A stretch of DNA of 64,000 nt, taken from the NCBI RefSeq assembly GCF_005081945.1, contig NZ_CP034879.1:579932-643931 (forward strand), in the 5' to 3' direction. Under the pieces are notes generated by a model, which was not told where the DNA came from, did no database searches, and saw only the letters and a program-made list of their open reading frames with translations. Position 1 is the stretch's first letter. Each line of letters starts with the position of its first letter. Of the stretch, positions 40,556 to 51,415 are shown one piece after another. This stretch comes from Buchnera aphidicola (Brachycaudus cardui) (GTDB lineage: Bacteria > Pseudomonadota > Gammaproteobacteria > Enterobacterales > Enterobacteriaceae). Position numbers and translations under genes: made by a program.

Positions 40556-41997
40556 CTATTTTTTTATAAAATGTGAATATTTCATTATTGGTAAATCATT
40601 TGGTGGTATGACAATAGTAGCACGTATTCCAAAAGATTTATATTTTGAAATATTGTTATTATTTTTTATATCTAAATCAGATAGATTAGTTGCAACTAAT
40701 TTAATAGAACCATCATCTAACTTATCTATTTTATAAATATTTCTAGAATTTTTTATTTGATATTCATTAATTTCTGGTGTTTCAGAAATTAATTGAAGAT
40801 AAGATTGATATAAAAATTTTTGATTTGCATATGTAGAAATTAATTTTTGAAGTTCAACTTCTGGTATTATTTTTTTAAAATCTTGTATCATTTTTCTTCT
40901 ATCATTTAATGTAATGATATTCTCATTTACAATAAAAAGAGATTGATAAGAATCATTCATAAATTGATTATCTAATTCATTAGATGATTTTAAATTTTCA
41001 TAATTATTTTGAAAATTTTTAATTGTAAATTTAATGTTTTCTAAAGAATTTGATTGATCTGAGACTTGCCATAAATCATGATTAACAAAATCATTATAAT
41101 AAGATTCTTGAACACTTTTATTCATTCGTTCTTTAAAATTTTTATCTATTTTTAAGATATCTTTTCTTCCTTCTGAATCAAAATTTTCATCAAATCTAGT
41201 TAAGGGATAAAAGTTATTTGCGTTATTAGGTTTAGGTATAAAATTGAAAAGATCAGGAAAGGAACTTTGAAATTCAGGGTGTTTGGGATTATTATTTAAT
41301 TCATTAACAATTTTTATTTTACCTTGATAACGAATTTTATCAATGATAGCTCTCATAAAAACTTTTGAAGACTCAATTGTTCTTTTAAGATCTTCAACAT
41401 GTTTGGCTAAAGCATCAATGGATTCTATATTATTAGGATCTAATTGCTCATCTGCAAAAAATATTCTCTTAATGGTTGTACCATTAAATAATTCTACAGC
41501 TTCTTTTTTTACGGCTTCATAAGTTGTTATGACAGTATTCTTTATTGTCTCAAGAATATCTTCACTAATTTTTAAAATATTAAAACCAAAAAATTTTTTA
41601 TTAGACGCATCTAATGTGTTATTAAGAAAATATGAAGAATTATTTAGAATTTTTTTTTCATCAATATATTTTTAATAATATCATTTTGACTATTATTAAT
41701 GATGTTGTGAGAATTTTTTTCTATAAGTAAATTATTCTTGATATCATACTTTTCTAGTATATTTTTTTTTGCATTTTTATTTAAAAGATCTAATAAAAAT
41801 AGAGAATCTTTATATGCTTTTTCTAAATTTATTGAATTTTTTGGATCTTGAGAAATTTTATGTGTTTTATTATTATGATTTTCAAGATCTTTTTGTTTTT
41901 TTAAAAATTTTTCAATGTATTTTGGATCAATATTTATTTGATTTTTAGAATGTTTCTCTGTTATGTCTATTGGAAGAATTGCAAAATTAGATGACAT
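40556..41997 (-). CDS. Buchnera-type orphan protein, frameshifted in a poly(A) run
   Basis: The first frame starts at 41997 (AAAGGAC upstream, MSSNFAILPIDI) and gives 117 residues to a TAA directly after nine A (T9 on the plus strand, 41650-41658). The frame one base behind is open from there to 40556 and reads as ordinary coding sequence, e.g. RIFFADEQLDPNNIESIDALAK and, near the end, FGIRATIVIPPNDLP. Adding one A gives a 480-residue protein. I recognise no E. coli homologue. It has no signal peptide or membrane helix, is polar, Asn/Lys/Ile-rich, and likely largely helical. Its place between coaD and rsmJ is where Buchnera orphan genes (the yba series) are known, from memory. It is probably monocistronic. 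Confidence 0.75.
41650..41658 (-). other. Poly(A) slip site in the orphan gene (A9; one A short)
   Basis: Nine T on the plus strand, that is A9 in the message, right before the stop that ends the first frame. Ten A would fuse both frames into one long reading frame. Confidence 0.75.
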
Positions 41998-42246
41998 AAT
42001 TTTTGTCCTTTTTTTAATTTACTATTTTTTAATTGAATAAATTGTTATATAAATGTAAATTAAATCTATATAACAAAAAAAATTAATAATTTAAATTTTT
42101 ATATAAAAAAATTTTAAAAATTAACTTTAGCAACGATTTTTAATATATTATTTACATCAAGTATATAAAAAATCATCAAGTTATATTTTAATTAAATTTA
42201 TTTAAAAGTCAATTATTAATTTTAAAAAATAAAAAAAAATCAAAAT

Positions 42247-42987
42247 ATGAAAGTATACTTATCATTTAAACATTACAATCAAAGGATATGTAATTTAATT
42301 AATTCATTAAATTTAACACATGATGAACATTGTTCAACAGGTTTAATAATAAATTCTAATTCTTTAGAACTATATAATCGTGAAAATCTTAATCAAAAAG
42401 CTATAAAAGTTGATTTTTCTTCAAAAAAAAATAATTATAGATGTCATTTTTTTAGAAAAAAACATGAAATTTTATATAAAGCTGTGGGGATCAAAAAAGC
42501 TTATTTTCCTGTTGTTTTAGATGCTACTGCAGGATTAGGTAATGACGCTTTTATACTTTCTTTTTTAGGCTGTAAGGTAACTATGATAGAGCGTCATCCA
42601 ATAGTTTTTGCTTTATTAAAAGATGGCTTATACAGAGGTTACAAAGATAAAAAAATAGGAACATGGCTTCAGGAAAGATTAAATTTAATTTTAAATGATA
42701 GTTGTAATATGTTAAAAATACCTCTTTTAAAACCAGATGTCGTTTATTTAGATCCTATGTATCCTATCAATAAAAAAAAATCTTTACCAAAAAAATATAT
42801 GCAAATTTTTAGAAAACTAATAGGAAAAGATACAGATGCTAAAGAGTTACTAAATATTGCTCAAAAAAAAGCAAAAAAAAGAGTTGTTGTAAAACGTCCT
42901 TGTTATGCAAAATCTTTATGTAAAGAAAAAATCAGTTTTGTTATTTTAGGGAAAAAACATCGTTTTGATGTATATAATCCTCTTTAA
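42247..42987 (+). CDS. rsmJ: 16S rRNA (guanine1516-N2)-methyltransferase RsmJ
   Basis: The protein is 246 residues (E. coli YhiQ/RsmJ 250). The SAM-binding motif is VVLDATAGLGNDAFILSFLG, followed by IERHPIVFALLKDGL. The DPMYP motif of the amino-methyltransferase type and RVVVKRP follow. It is convergent with pitA; in E. coli rsmJ and pitA are also near each other. Confidence 0.94.
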   Translation: MKVYLSFKHYNQRICNLINSLNLTHDEHCSTGLIINSNSLELYNRENLNQKAIKVDFSSKKNNYRCHFFRKKHEILYKAVGIKKAYFPVVLDATAGLGNDAFILSFLGCKVTMIERHPIVFALLKDGLYRGYKDKKIGTWLQERLNLILNDSCNMLKIPLLKPDVVYLDPMYPINKKKSLPKKYMQIFRKLIGKDTDAKELLNIAQKKAKKRVVVKRPCYAKSLCKEKISFVILGKKHRFDVYNPL

Positions 42988-42997
42988 ATAAAAACAG

Positions 42998-43026
42998 GAG
43001 TACATATTTTGTAGACGTACCCCTAT
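42998..43026. terminator. Possible terminator between convergent rsmJ and pitA
   Basis: GGAGTAC and GTACCCC form a six-pair stem with one mismatch around a 13-base loop. It is GC-rich compared with its surroundings and placed between convergent genes. The T tail is weak. Confidence 0.35.
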
Positions 43027-43062
43027 TAAAAAAATATGATTAATATCATAAAAATTTATATT

Positions 43063-44535
43063 TTATATTAAAAATAATGCGATCCAATATAAAAAACTAG
43101 ATAAAAAAATTGAAACAGGTAAGGTTAATATCCATGCTAATGCAATATTTTTAACAGTCTTCATTTGAATACCATCACCATCGATTAGCATTGTACCTGC
43201 TACAGAAGATGAAAGAATATGCGTAGTGGAAACGGGTATTCCGGTATAACTTGCTATTCCAATAGATAAAGAAGCTGTTATTTGAGCTGACATAGCTTGT
43301 GCATATGTCATTCTTTTCTTACCTATTTTTTCACCAATAGTAATAACTATTCTTTTCCAACCGATCATTGTTCCTATTGATAAAGATAAAGCAACAATTA
43401 ATATTATCCACATTGGTGCATATTCAATAGTTTTAAGTATATTCTTTTTACTTTTAATTAAGAAATATTTATCTTGAGAATTAATGTTAGAAGAACTTAA
43501 TGTTTGATCAATAAGATCAGAAATACATAATAAAACATGTCTTAATTCAAATCTTTTTTTAATATTTAATGTATTATAATTAGAAGTATTTTTTAATAAA
43601 AATTTAGATTTTTTAATATTATTTATAATATTATAAAAGGGATCAGTTATATTTAAATGATTAATAATATTTTTATTATTCGTTTTTTGTAAAATACTTT
43701 TATTATATTTAAGATAATATTTTTCTAAATTATTAATTGTGTTTTTTGTACAAATAATTTCGTATTTATCAGCATTTAAATTAACTAAAAAAGAAGAAGG
43801 CACAATTCCTATTAAAACCAACATGATTAATCCAATACCCTTTTGACCATCATTTGCACCATGAGCATAACTTACTCCAATAGATGATAAAATTAATGCT
43901 ATCCGAATTAAAAATGGTGGATTTTTTTTTCCATCTATTTTTTCACGTTCTAATGGTGTCATATGAATACGACAAAACTTCTTATCATTTTTTAAAAAAA
44001 ATCTTAATAAAAAAATCAAACTTCCAGCGACTATTAATCCAACAATAGGCGAGAAGATAAGGGATAAAAATACATTAGTCATTTTGGGAATATTTAGCGC
44101 ATCTACTAAAGATGAACCTGTAACGATGGCATTTGTTAAACCTATTCCAATAATTGCTCCAATAAGAGAATGCGAACTTGATGCAGGTAAACAAAAATAC
44201 CAAGTAGATAAATTCCAAAGTATTGCTGCTAATAACATAGAAAAAACCATAGCTAAAGCATTTTTTGAAGTAGTATTTAATAATAAATCATTTGGTAATA
44301 AATGTACAATTGCGTAAGCAACAGTCAAACCACCAAGTACAACTCCTAAAAAATTAAATATACCAGACATTATAACTGCAATATTTGCAGACATAGCTCT
44401 TGTATAAATTAAAGTCGATACTGCATTAGCTGTATCATGAAAACCATTAATAGCTTCATAAAATAACACAAAAAACAAAGCTAAAAAAACAAATAAACTT
44501 TGATTCAAATCAGAATAAGAAAATAAATATAGCAT
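43063..44535 (-). CDS. pitA: Low-affinity inorganic phosphate transporter PitA
   Basis: PitA imports metal-phosphate with protons. The protein is 490 residues (E. coli 499) with many membrane helices. The two PHO-4 signatures are [18 protein letters not shown] with [13 protein letters not shown] in the first half, and [15 protein letters not shown] with [13 protein letters not shown] in the second. A long polar Asn/Lys-rich loop (about residues 255-370) divides the halves. It is probably the main phosphate route for the cell (inference). Confidence 0.95.
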   Translation of the reverse strand: MLYLFSYSDLNQSLFVFLALFFVLFYEAINGFHDTANAVSTLIYTRAMSANIAVIMSGIFNFLGVVLGGLTVAYAIVHLLPNDLLLNTTSKNALAMVFSMLLAAILWNLSTWYFCLPASSSHSLIGAIIGIGLTNAIVTGSSLVDALNIPKMTNVFLSLIFSPIVGLIVAGSLIFLLRFFLKNDKKFCRIHMTPLEREKIDGKKNPPFLIRIALILSSIGVSYAHGANDGQKGIGLIMLVLIGIVPSSFLVNLNADKYEIICTKNTINNLEKYYLKYNKSILQKTNNKNIINHLNITDPFYNIINNIKKSKFLLKNTSNYNTLNIKKRFELRHVLLCISDLIDQTLSSSNINSQDKYFLIKSKKNILKTIEYAPMWIILIVALSLSIGTMIGWKRIVITIGEKIGKKRMTYAQAMSAQITASLSIGIASYTGIPVSTTHILSSSVAGTMLIDGDGIQMKTVKNIALAWILTLPVSIFLSSFLYWIALFLI

Positions 44536-44626
44536 AATCTTTAAGCCATTTTGATGAATTGAATTAAGCTTATTATCTGTGAGAAACTATGATTGAGGAA
44601 AGTAAAATATGAATATTATTTATATC

Positions 44627-44645
44627 ATACTATTTATAATAGTAT
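44627..44645. terminator. A/T hairpin between ynfM and pitA
   Basis: ATACTAT (44627-44633) and ATAGTAT (44639-44645) form a perfect 7-bp stem with a 5-base loop, 29 bp after the ynfM stop. On the minus strand no T run follows, so it is only a candidate terminator. Confidence 0.35.
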
Positions 44646-44673
44646 TTTTATAGAAAAATATAAAAAAATTTTA

Positions 44674-45894
44674 TTATTTAATTTGATTTTTTTTTAATTT
44701 AAAAGATAGAAATATTCCTAAAAATAACATAATTAAAATAAAAATTGAAATTCCAGGCCATTTTAGATGAAACCAAAAAAATCCACCAAATGTTCCAAAT
44801 ACACTAGAACCTAAATAATAGAAAAATAAATACAAAGATGTAGCTTGAACTTTTGCAGTTTTTGTATAAGAACCTACCCAACTACTAGCAATGGAATGAG
44901 ATGCAAAAAAACCACCGGAAAATATTATTAAGCCTAAAATAATTATTAATAATTGATTAAACTGAGTAATACATATACCTATTACCATTAAAAATAATGA
45001 TATAAGTAAAATATTATTTCTATGATATTTATTAATTAATATACCAGCTTTAGGAGAACTATATACTCCTGTTAAATAAATGATAGATAGTAGTCCTATA
45101 CTGGATTGACATAGAAAAAATGGCTCTAATATCAAACGATAACCAATATAATTAAAAATAGTAACAAAACTTCCCATTAATATAAAACCTATTACAAAAA
45201 GAACAAATAATGCTGGATTTTTTAATTGGAAATAAAAACGATTTAAAAATTTAGGTAAGTTAATAGAAACAGAATAAAAATTTTTAGATTGAGGCAAAAA
45301 ATATAAAAAAAAACAAGATGATATTAAAGAAAAAATTCCAATTACCATTAATGAAATATTCCATGAAAATTTTTCAGCCAAAATACTACTTATTAATCTT
45401 CCTGAACATCCACCTATAGTATTTCCACTAATATATAGACCCATACAAAAAGATAAAGAATCAGGATGTATTTCTTCACTAATATATGTCATAGCAACAG
45501 CAACAACACCACTTAATGCTAAACCAGTTAAAGCACGTAATAAAACAATAGAACTCCAACTAGTCATCATTGAGCATATTATTGTTAATATTGCTGCTAT
45601 AAATAAAGAAATAGACATGATGATTTTTCTACCAATCACATCAGATAATGGTCCAGTAAAAATCATTCCTAAAGCCATCATACCTGTTGCAGCAGAAAGA
45701 GCAAAACTACTTTCTGCTGGAGTTAAATAAAATTGTTTAGAAAATATTGGTAAGATAGATTGTACACAGTACAAAATAGAAAAAGTAGAAAAACCACCTG
45801 AAAAAAGAGCTAGAAAAACTTGATTAAATTTTTGTGTATTTTTTTTTATGTATTGTTTTTTTTGTAGTATGTCTTTTCTGTCTTTTGATAACAT
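44674..45894 (-). CDS. ynfM: MFS transporter YnfM family
   Basis: From the ATG at 45892-45894 (GAAGGAA upstream) it is 406 residues (E. coli 417), with 12 membrane helices expected. Conserved: FSTFSILYCVQSILPIFS, FTGPLSDVIGRK (MFS loop 2-3 motif), YISEEIHPDSL, GLYISGNTIGG, GSFVTIFNYIGYRL, SSPKAG and SIASSWVG. The natural substrate of YnfM is not firmly known; it resembles drug/metabolite exporters. As one of few transporters here it is a candidate for exchange with the host. A longer start at 45957 would overlap dapF and is unlikely. Confidence 0.93.
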   Translation of the reverse strand: MLSKDRKDILQKKQYIKKNTQKFNQVFLALFSGGFSTFSILYCVQSILPIFSKQFYLTPAESSFALSAATGMMALGMIFTGPLSDVIGRKIIMSISLFIAAILTIICSMMTSWSSIVLLRALTGLALSGVVAVAMTYISEEIHPDSLSFCMGLYISGNTIGGCSGRLISSILAEKFSWNISLMVIGIFSLISSCFFLYFLPQSKNFYSVSINLPKFLNRFYFQLKNPALFVLFVIGFILMGSFVTIFNYIGYRLILEPFFLCQSSIGLLSIIYLTGVYSSPKAGILINKYHRNNILLISLFLMVIGICITQFNQLLIIILGLIIFSGGFFASHSIASSWVGSYTKTAKVQATSLYLFFYYLGSSVFGTFGGFFWFHLKWPGISIFILIMLFLGIFLSFKLKKNQIK

Positions 45895-45928
45895 AAAATA
45901 TAATTCCTTCTTTTTTAATAAAACAATT

Positions 45929-46783
45929 TTAGATATATATATATCCATCATAAACATGTTGTGCAGGTCCTATCATATAAAGAGGATGTCCAAGACCTTT
46001 CCATTCTATAATTAATGTACCACCTAATAAATCTACTTTTACTTTATTTGCAAGTAAATTTTTTGCAATACCAACTGCTACTGCAGCACAAGCACCAGTT
46101 CCACATGATTGTGTTTCTCCTACGTCACGTTCGTAAACTCTTAATTTAATATAATTTCTATTTATAATTTGCATAAAACCTACATTTATTCCTTGTAAAA
46201 AAATTGATTTTTTTTCTATAGTATTACCAATAATATTTACCGGAGCATTTTTAATATTTTGAACTGTAATAACACAATGAGGGTTACCAATAGATACTAT
46301 ACTGCATGTTAAGCTATCATTTAAAATATTCACTGAAAAATTTTTACATAAAATATTTTTTGACAATTCTATGTTATCTAGTTTAAAATCTGGTTCTTCC
46401 ATATTAACTTTAATCAAATTATTGTTGATAAAATAAATTATTAAGCGTCTTTTTTTAGTACTAACAGATATTTTTTCTTTATTAGTTAATTGTTTTAATA
46501 AAAGAAAAAGACCAAAACATCGAGCACCATTTCCACATTGTTCCACTTCATTTCCATTAGCATTAAAAATTCGATAATTAAAATCAAATAAAGAATTATG
46601 TGTTTTTTCTACAAGTAATAATTGATCAAAACCAATTCCAGTATATCGATTAGATAATTCTTTTATCGTTATAGATGTTGGATGAAAATCTTGATTGATA
46701 CAATTAACAACCATAAAATCATTACTTAAACCATGCATTTTAGAAAAATAAATTTTTTTTTTGTATTTAGGATATGAAAACAT
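45929..46783 (-). CDS. dapF: Diaminopimelate epimerase
   Basis: DapF interconverts LL- and meso-diaminopimelate for lysine and peptidoglycan. The protein is 284 residues (E. coli 274). The catalytic cysteine pair is visible in [11 protein letters not shown] and [27 protein letters not shown] is the family start, preceded by about ten extra residues from the ATG at 46783, which has a TAGGT element. The second ATG would cut into the conserved start. Confidence 0.95.
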   Translation of the reverse strand: MFSYPKYKKKIYFSKMHGLSNDFMVVNCINQDFHPTSITIKELSNRYTGIGFDQLLLVEKTHNSLFDFNYRIFNANGNEVEQCGNGARCFGLFLLLKQLTNKEKISVSTKKRRLIIYFINNNLIKVNMEEPDFKLDNIELSKNILCKNFSVNILNDSLTCSIVSIGNPHCVITVQNIKNAPVNIIGNTIEKKSIFLQGINVGFMQIINRNYIKLRVYERDVGETQSCGTGACAAVAVGIAKNLLANKVKVDLLGGTLIIEWKGLGHPLYMIGPAQHVYDGYIYI

Positions 46784-46958
46784 TTTTTTTACCTAATGAT
46801 ATTTTTTATATTCTTAGAAAGAAGAGTGTTATTTTTCATGATATATAAAATATAATTTAAATTAATTATTTTAAGAAAAAATATTATGTAAATTATATTA
46901 ATTTCGTAATTTTTATATTTAAAGTCTATTATAAAACGAATTAAAAGTGGTAATCCAA

Positions 46959-47303
46959 ATGAAAAAAAATATTAATAATTTTTATATGTTAGTGGATGCA
47001 TTATTTCTAAAAATTGAAGATAATTTAAATTTATATGATAATCATGATATTGATATTGATTATGAAATTCAAGATTATGTTATGACTATTACTTTTGCAA
47101 ATAAAAGTGTTATTATTATTAATAAACAAGAACTATTACAACAAATATGGCTAGCTACAACAGTAAATGGATATCATTTTAATTATAGGGAAAATGAATG
47201 GATTTGTAATCGTAGCAATAAAAATTTTTGGGAAATATTTCAATATGCATGTTCTGTTCAATCAAATAAAAACATTATTTTTATAAAAAATAATATTAAT
47301 TAA
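46959..47303 (+). CDS. cyaY: Frataxin-like protein CyaY
   Basis: CyaY binds iron and modulates IscS-dependent cluster assembly. From the ATG at 46959 it is 114 residues (E. coli 106); an in-frame GTG at 46947 is less likely. Conserved: acidic first helix, [39 protein letters not shown], and EWICNRS. It lies between dapF and hemC, as expected from E. coli after loss of cyaA. Confidence 0.93.
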   Translation: MKKNINNFYMLVDALFLKIEDNLNLYDNHDIDIDYEIQDYVMTITFANKSVIIINKQELLQQIWLATTVNGYHFNYRENEWICNRSNKNFWEIFQYACSVQSNKNIIFIKNNIN

Positions 47304-47411
47304 ATACAAAAAAAATTTTTATATATAAAAATAAAAAATATGATAAGGTTTGTATCTTTTTTTAGATTAAAACATTATAAAAAACATATCTATATTAAAA
47401 CGAATAGTAAT

Positions 47412-48356
47412 ATGCAAAATAAAACATTAAGAATTGCTACTAGAAAAAGTCCTTTAGCATTACAACAAACAAAATATGTTCAAAAAAAAATACTGTCTTT
47501 ATATCCAGATTTAAATATAAAATTAGTACCTATTGTCACTCATGGAGATAATATTTTAAATAAATCTCTTTCAAAAATTGGAGGAAAAGGATTATTTATA
47601 AAAGAATTAGAACTTGCCCTCCTTGAAAATAAAGCAGATATTGCAATTCATTCGATGAAAGATCTTCCAGTAAATATTACAAAAGAATTATGTGTAGTTA
47701 GTATATGTAAAAGAGGAAATCCTTTAGATACACTAGTATCTAACAATTATCAATCAATTAATCACTTACCTTATGGTGCAATAGTTGGCACATCTAGCTT
47801 AAGAAGACAATGTCAATTAATTACTTATAGACCAGATTTAATTATTTCTCCTTTAAGAGGAAACGTAGAAACAAGAATAGCTAAATTAGATCAAGGTAAA
47901 TATGATGCCATTATTCTTGCTACTGAAGGATTAAATAGATTAAGTTTAAAACATCGAATTACTCAAATTATACCTGCTGAATTATCTCTTCCTTCTTGTG
48001 GTCAAGGTGCAATTGGAATTCAATCTAGATTACATGATAAAAAAATATTGTTTTTTTTATCTCATCTTAATGACATCAATACTTTTATTGAAATTAATGC
48101 AGAACGTGCTTTTTGTAGAAAGTTAGAATCAGGATGTCAGATTCCGATTGGTAGTTATGCTATTTTAAAAAAAAATAAAATTTGGTTAAGAGGATTAATA
48201 GGCTCACCAAATGGAAAAATAATATTAAAAGGAGAAAGAATAGGTTGCTATAATACAGGAGAAAAAATGGGATATTCACTTGCTGACGAATTGCTTGATA
48301 ATGGTGCTCAAAATATTCTAAATGATCTTCATATAAAACAATCTTATTATCTATGA
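47412..48356 (+). CDS. hemC: Porphobilinogen deaminase
   Basis: HemC polymerises four porphobilinogens to hydroxymethylbilane. From the ATG at 47412 the protein is 314 residues (E. coli 313): [59 protein letters not shown] and the dipyrromethane-binding cysteine in [11 protein letters not shown]. The frame is open upstream to 47340 without family match. Its stop overlaps the hemD start as ATGA. Confidence 0.95.
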   Translation: MQNKTLRIATRKSPLALQQTKYVQKKILSLYPDLNIKLVPIVTHGDNILNKSLSKIGGKGLFIKELELALLENKADIAIHSMKDLPVNITKELCVVSICKRGNPLDTLVSNNYQSINHLPYGAIVGTSSLRRQCQLITYRPDLIISPLRGNVETRIAKLDQGKYDAIILATEGLNRLSLKHRITQIIPAELSLPSCGQGAIGIQSRLHDKKILFFLSHLNDINTFIEINAERAFCRKLESGCQIPIGSYAILKKNKIWLRGLIGSPNGKIILKGERIGCYNTGEKMGYSLADELLDNGAQNILNDLHIKQSYYL

Positions 48357-49143
48357 AAATATTAGTCATGCGACCTTCACCGACAGGAGAAGAGTTAGTT
48401 AAAAATCTTAATGAAATAGGTATAGATTCTTGGCATTTTTCTTTATTTGATTTTTTTCCGAGTATGAGCTCAATAAGTTTATCAAATAAGATTAATTCAT
48501 TATATCACTCTAATGTAATTCTTATTTTCTCAAAAAAATCTATTTATTATACTAATTTATATTTAAAAAAAAATAATTTAAAATGGCCGTCTGATGCAAA
48601 ATATTATGCTATTGGAAAAAGTACAGCTATGTTCCTTCATAAATATGTTAAAAAAAAATTGTTTTTCCTAAAAAAGAAAATAGTGAAAATTTATTCAAAA
48701 TTTTGTATAAAAATGTTTTAAAAGATGATCAAATTATTTTATTAAAAGGGGAAAATGGAAGAAATTTTATAGAAGATCATTTAAAAAAAGAAGGTTTTAA
48801 TATTTGTATATTAGAATGTTATAAAAGAGTTTTAAAAAGTTTCGATAGTAGAATAGAAGCAAAAAAATGGCGTTTAAACAAAATAAATACTTTAATAGCA
48901 ACAAGTGGTGAAATTTTATATCAATTAAAAAATATTATTTCTGATCAAGATCAGATTGAATGGCTTTTACAATGTCAAGTTTTTGTTATAAGTAATAGAT
49001 TGTCAAAAATAGCAAAACACTTAGGATGGAAAAACATTATAGTTGCTAAACATGCTCACAATGAATCTTTATTAAGAATAATTAAACATGAATACTTTAA
49101 AAAAAATAATTTTTTCTATTTTGGTCGGCGAAAGAGGATTTGA
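48353..49143 (+). CDS. hemD: Uroporphyrinogen-III synthase HemD, frameshifted in a poly(A) run
   Basis: The first frame ([19 protein letters not shown], ... [20 protein letters not shown]) is HemD-like until nine A at 48650-48658, then becomes unrelated and stops at 48721. The frame one base behind continues Hem[45 protein letters not shown] and [16 protein letters not shown]. One extra A gives 263 residues (E. coli 246). The last 22 bp run antisense into the tRNA-Pro gene. Product uroporphyrinogen III is the precursor of siroheme, needed by sulfite reductase. Confidence 0.92.
48650..48658 (+). other. Poly(A) slip site in hemD (A9; one A short)
   Basis: Nine A precede the point where the HemD-like sequence jumps frame by one base. 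Ten A restore the reading frame. Confidence 0.8.
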
Positions 49144-49198
49144 ACCTCTGACCTACTGGTCCCAAACCAGTTGCGCTACCAAGCTGCGCTATTCGCCG
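49122..49198 (-). tRNA. tRNA-Pro (TGG)
   Basis: A 77-nt cloverleaf with encoded CCA. Acceptor CGGCGAA/TTCGCCG, anticodon loop GTTTGGGAC (TGG), T arm AGAGGTTCAAATCCTCT. It matches E. coli proM, last gene of the argX-hisR-leuT-proM operon. Confidence 0.97.
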
Positions 49199-49216
49199 AA
49201 TTTTTATGATTTTTTT

Positions 49217-49293
49217 TGGGGTGGCTAATGGGATTTGAACCCATGACCACTGGAATCACAATCCAGAACTCTACCAACTGAGCTATAGCCACC
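49217..49293 (-). tRNA. tRNA-His (GTG)
   Basis: A 77-nt gene including the extra 5' G(-1) and encoded CCA. Acceptor GTGGCTA/TAGCCAC, anticodon loop GATTGTGATTC (GTG). Nearly identical to E. coli hisR. Confidence 0.97.
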
Positions 49294-49319
49294 ACTTAAA
49301 GTTATTTTTTATAAACAAG

Positions 49320-49393
49320 TGCGCTCGACAGGATTTGAACCTGACACCTCTACCTTCGGAGGGTAGTGCTCTATCCAAATGAGCTACGAGCGC
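49320..49393 (-). tRNA. tRNA-Arg (CCG)
   Basis: A 74-nt cloverleaf without encoded CCA. Acceptor GCGCTCG/CGAGCGC, anticodon loop CCTCCGAAG (CCG). It matches E. coli argX and is first in the Arg-His-Pro cluster; leuT is missing. Confidence 0.96.
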
Positions 49394-49566
49394 GCGTCTA
49401 TATAAAAAAACAAATTAGATTTTAAAATTAATAATCTTTATTGTCCAGCTTTTTTTTAAAAAACTTTAGATAAAAAAAGAAATAAGAATATTTATATAAT
49501 ATTTTATGTATTAAAAATAAGTATTATCATAAATATATAATATATCTATTCATAGTGATTTAATAT

Positions 49567-50826
49567 TTATGAACGTTTCATCATATCAAAAAACTCATCA
49601 TTTGTTTTCGTCATCGAGAGTTTATTTAATAAAAATTCCATTGCATCTATTTCACTCATTGGATGAATGATTTTTCTCAGAATCCACATTTTTTGAAGTT
49701 CTTCTGGTAAAGTTAATAATTCTTCTTTTCTTGTTCCAGAACGATTGTAATCAATTGCTGGAAATACACGTTTTTCTGCTATTTTTCTAGACAATGGTAG
49801 TTCCATATTTCCAGTTCCTTTAAATTCTTCATAAATCACTTCATCCATTTTTGAACCAGTATCAACTAACGCAGTGGCAATAATAGTTAAACTACCTCCT
49901 TCTTCTACATTACGTGCAGCCCCAAAAAATCGTTTAGGTCTATGTAAAGCATTAGCATCAACACCTCCAGTTAAGACTTTTCCTGATGCTGGTACTACTG
50001 TATTATAAGCACGAGCTAAACGGGTAATTGAATCTAGCAAAATGATAACGTCTTTTTTATGCTCTACTAATCTTTTTGCTTTTTCAATAACCATCTCAGC
50101 TACTTGAACATGTCTTGATGCAGGCTCATCAAAAGTAGAAGCAACAACTTCTCCTTTAACTAATCTTTGCATTTCAGTAACTTCTTCTGGTCTCTCATCG
50201 ATCAATAAAACCATTAAAACGCATTCTGGATGATTATAAGCAATACTTTGTGCAATATTTTGAAGTAATATTGTTTTTCCAGCTTTTGGAGGAGCTACAA
50301 TTAAACCACGCTGCCCTCTTCCAATAGGAGATGCTAAATCTAATACTCTTGCTGTTAGATCCTCAGTTGATCCGTTCCCGCGCTCCATTCTTAATCTAGA
50401 ATTAGCATGTAATGGTGTTAAATTTTCAAATAATATTTTGCTTCTTGCATTTTCAGGTTTATCATAATTTACCTCATTAACTTTAAGTAAAGCGAAATAT
50501 CTTTCACCTTCTTTTGGAGGTCTTATTTTTCCAGAAATAGTATCACCTGTACGTAAATTAAATCTACGAATCTGACTTGGTGAAACATAAATGTCATCAG
50601 GACCAGCTAAATAAGAACTATCAGCAGAACGTAGAAAACCAAATCCATCTTGTAATATTTCTAAAACTCCGTCTCCAAATATATCTTCTCCACTTTTTGC
50701 ATGTTGTTTAAGGATGGCAAAAATAATATCTTGTTTACGCATACGCGCTAAATTTTCCAACCCCATTTTTTCACCAAGAGTAATTAATTCAGAAACTGGC
50801 ATATTTTTAAGTGCGGTAAGATTCAT
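49567..50826 (-). CDS. rho: Transcription termination factor Rho
   Basis: The protein is 419 residues, as in E. coli. The N-terminal primary RNA site includes [23 protein letters not shown], Walker A is [13 protein letters not shown], Walker [15 protein letters not shown], and the secondary site (Q-loop, R-loop) is in [22 protein letters not shown]. trxA lies upstream on the same strand with a ~140-bp gap, as in E. coli. Confidence 0.98.
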   Translation of the reverse strand: MNLTALKNMPVSELITLGEKMGLENLARMRKQDIIFAILKQHAKSGEDIFGDGVLEILQDGFGFLRSADSSYLAGPDDIYVSPSQIRRFNLRTGDTISGKIRPPKEGERYFALLKVNEVNYDKPENARSKILFENLTPLHANSRLRMERGNGSTEDLTARVLDLASPIGRGQRGLIVAPPKAGKTILLQNIAQSIAYNHPECVLMVLLIDERPEEVTEMQRLVKGEVVASTFDEPASRHVQVAEMVIEKAKRLVEHKKDVIILLDSITRLARAYNTVVPASGKVLTGGVDANALHRPKRFFGAARNVEEGGSLTIIATALVDTGSKMDEVIYEEFKGTGNMELPLSRKIAEKRVFPAIDYNRSGTRKEELLTLPEELQKMWILRKIIHPMSEIDAMEFLLNKLSMTKTNDEFFDMMKRS

Positions 50827-50964
50827 AATGGTGGGTTCTTAGTAAAATCGGGGTAAATCTCGAAATAAAAATTATGACATAATATTAAAATTTACTGATA
50901 TTTATTAATAAATTTTAAATGAAATTGAATTTTTAATATTTTTTAAATTAACTGTGTTATTATT

Positions 50965-51291
50965 TTAGTTAATATTTTCATCTAAAAATTCTTTAAGTTG
51001 TAACTTAGAAAGTGCTCCAACTTTAGTTGAAAGAACTTGTCCATTTTTGAATAATAATAATGTAGGAATACTTCTAATAGAATATACAGGAGCAGTATTT
51101 GGATGTTCTTCAATATTTAATTTTCCAATAACTACATTATCATTATATTCTTGTGAAATTTCTTCTAAAATTGGTGCTAAAATTTTACAAGGATTACACC
51201 ATGGAGCCCAAAAATCAACCAATATAAAACCTTTTTTTTGTAAAACTTTTTCTTGAAAATTTTCATCTGTTAATTTGATTATTTTATTCAT
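50965..51291 (-). CDS. trxA: Thioredoxin 1 with a CNPC active site
   Basis: From the ATG at 51289-51291 the protein is 108 residues (E. coli 109). An in-frame TTG upstream would add six residues. The fold is complete: [38 protein letters not shown] (cis-proline), [14 protein letters not shown]. The active site reads WCNPC instead of the usual WCGPC. It is upstream of rho as in E. coli and divergent from nothing nearby; rep is further upstream on the same strand. Confidence 0.96.
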   Translation of the reverse strand: MNKIIKLTDENFQEKVLQKKGFILVDFWAPWCNPCKILAPILEEISQEYNDNVVIGKLNIEEHPNTAPVYSIRSIPTLLLFKNGQVLSTKVGALSKLQLKEFLDENIN

Positions 51292-51415
51292 TTTTATACA
51301 TTTACTCAATATTAAGGAGGTTTGAAATAAATAAAATTTAAATTTTTATAATTTAAAAGTATGTGAGATGATAGTATCATTTTTAAGACTTTTTTAAAAC
51401 TAAAATTAAAAAAAT

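Noticed and set aside
48703..49143. Separate 146-residue gene after hemD
   Set aside because: Its sequence is the second half of HemD, and HemD similarity in this frame starts upstream of the ATG.
51311..51322. Perfect Shine-Dalgarno-like AAGGAGGT on the plus strand upstream of trxA
   Set aside because: No start codon or coding frame follows it; it is antisense to the trxA upstream region.
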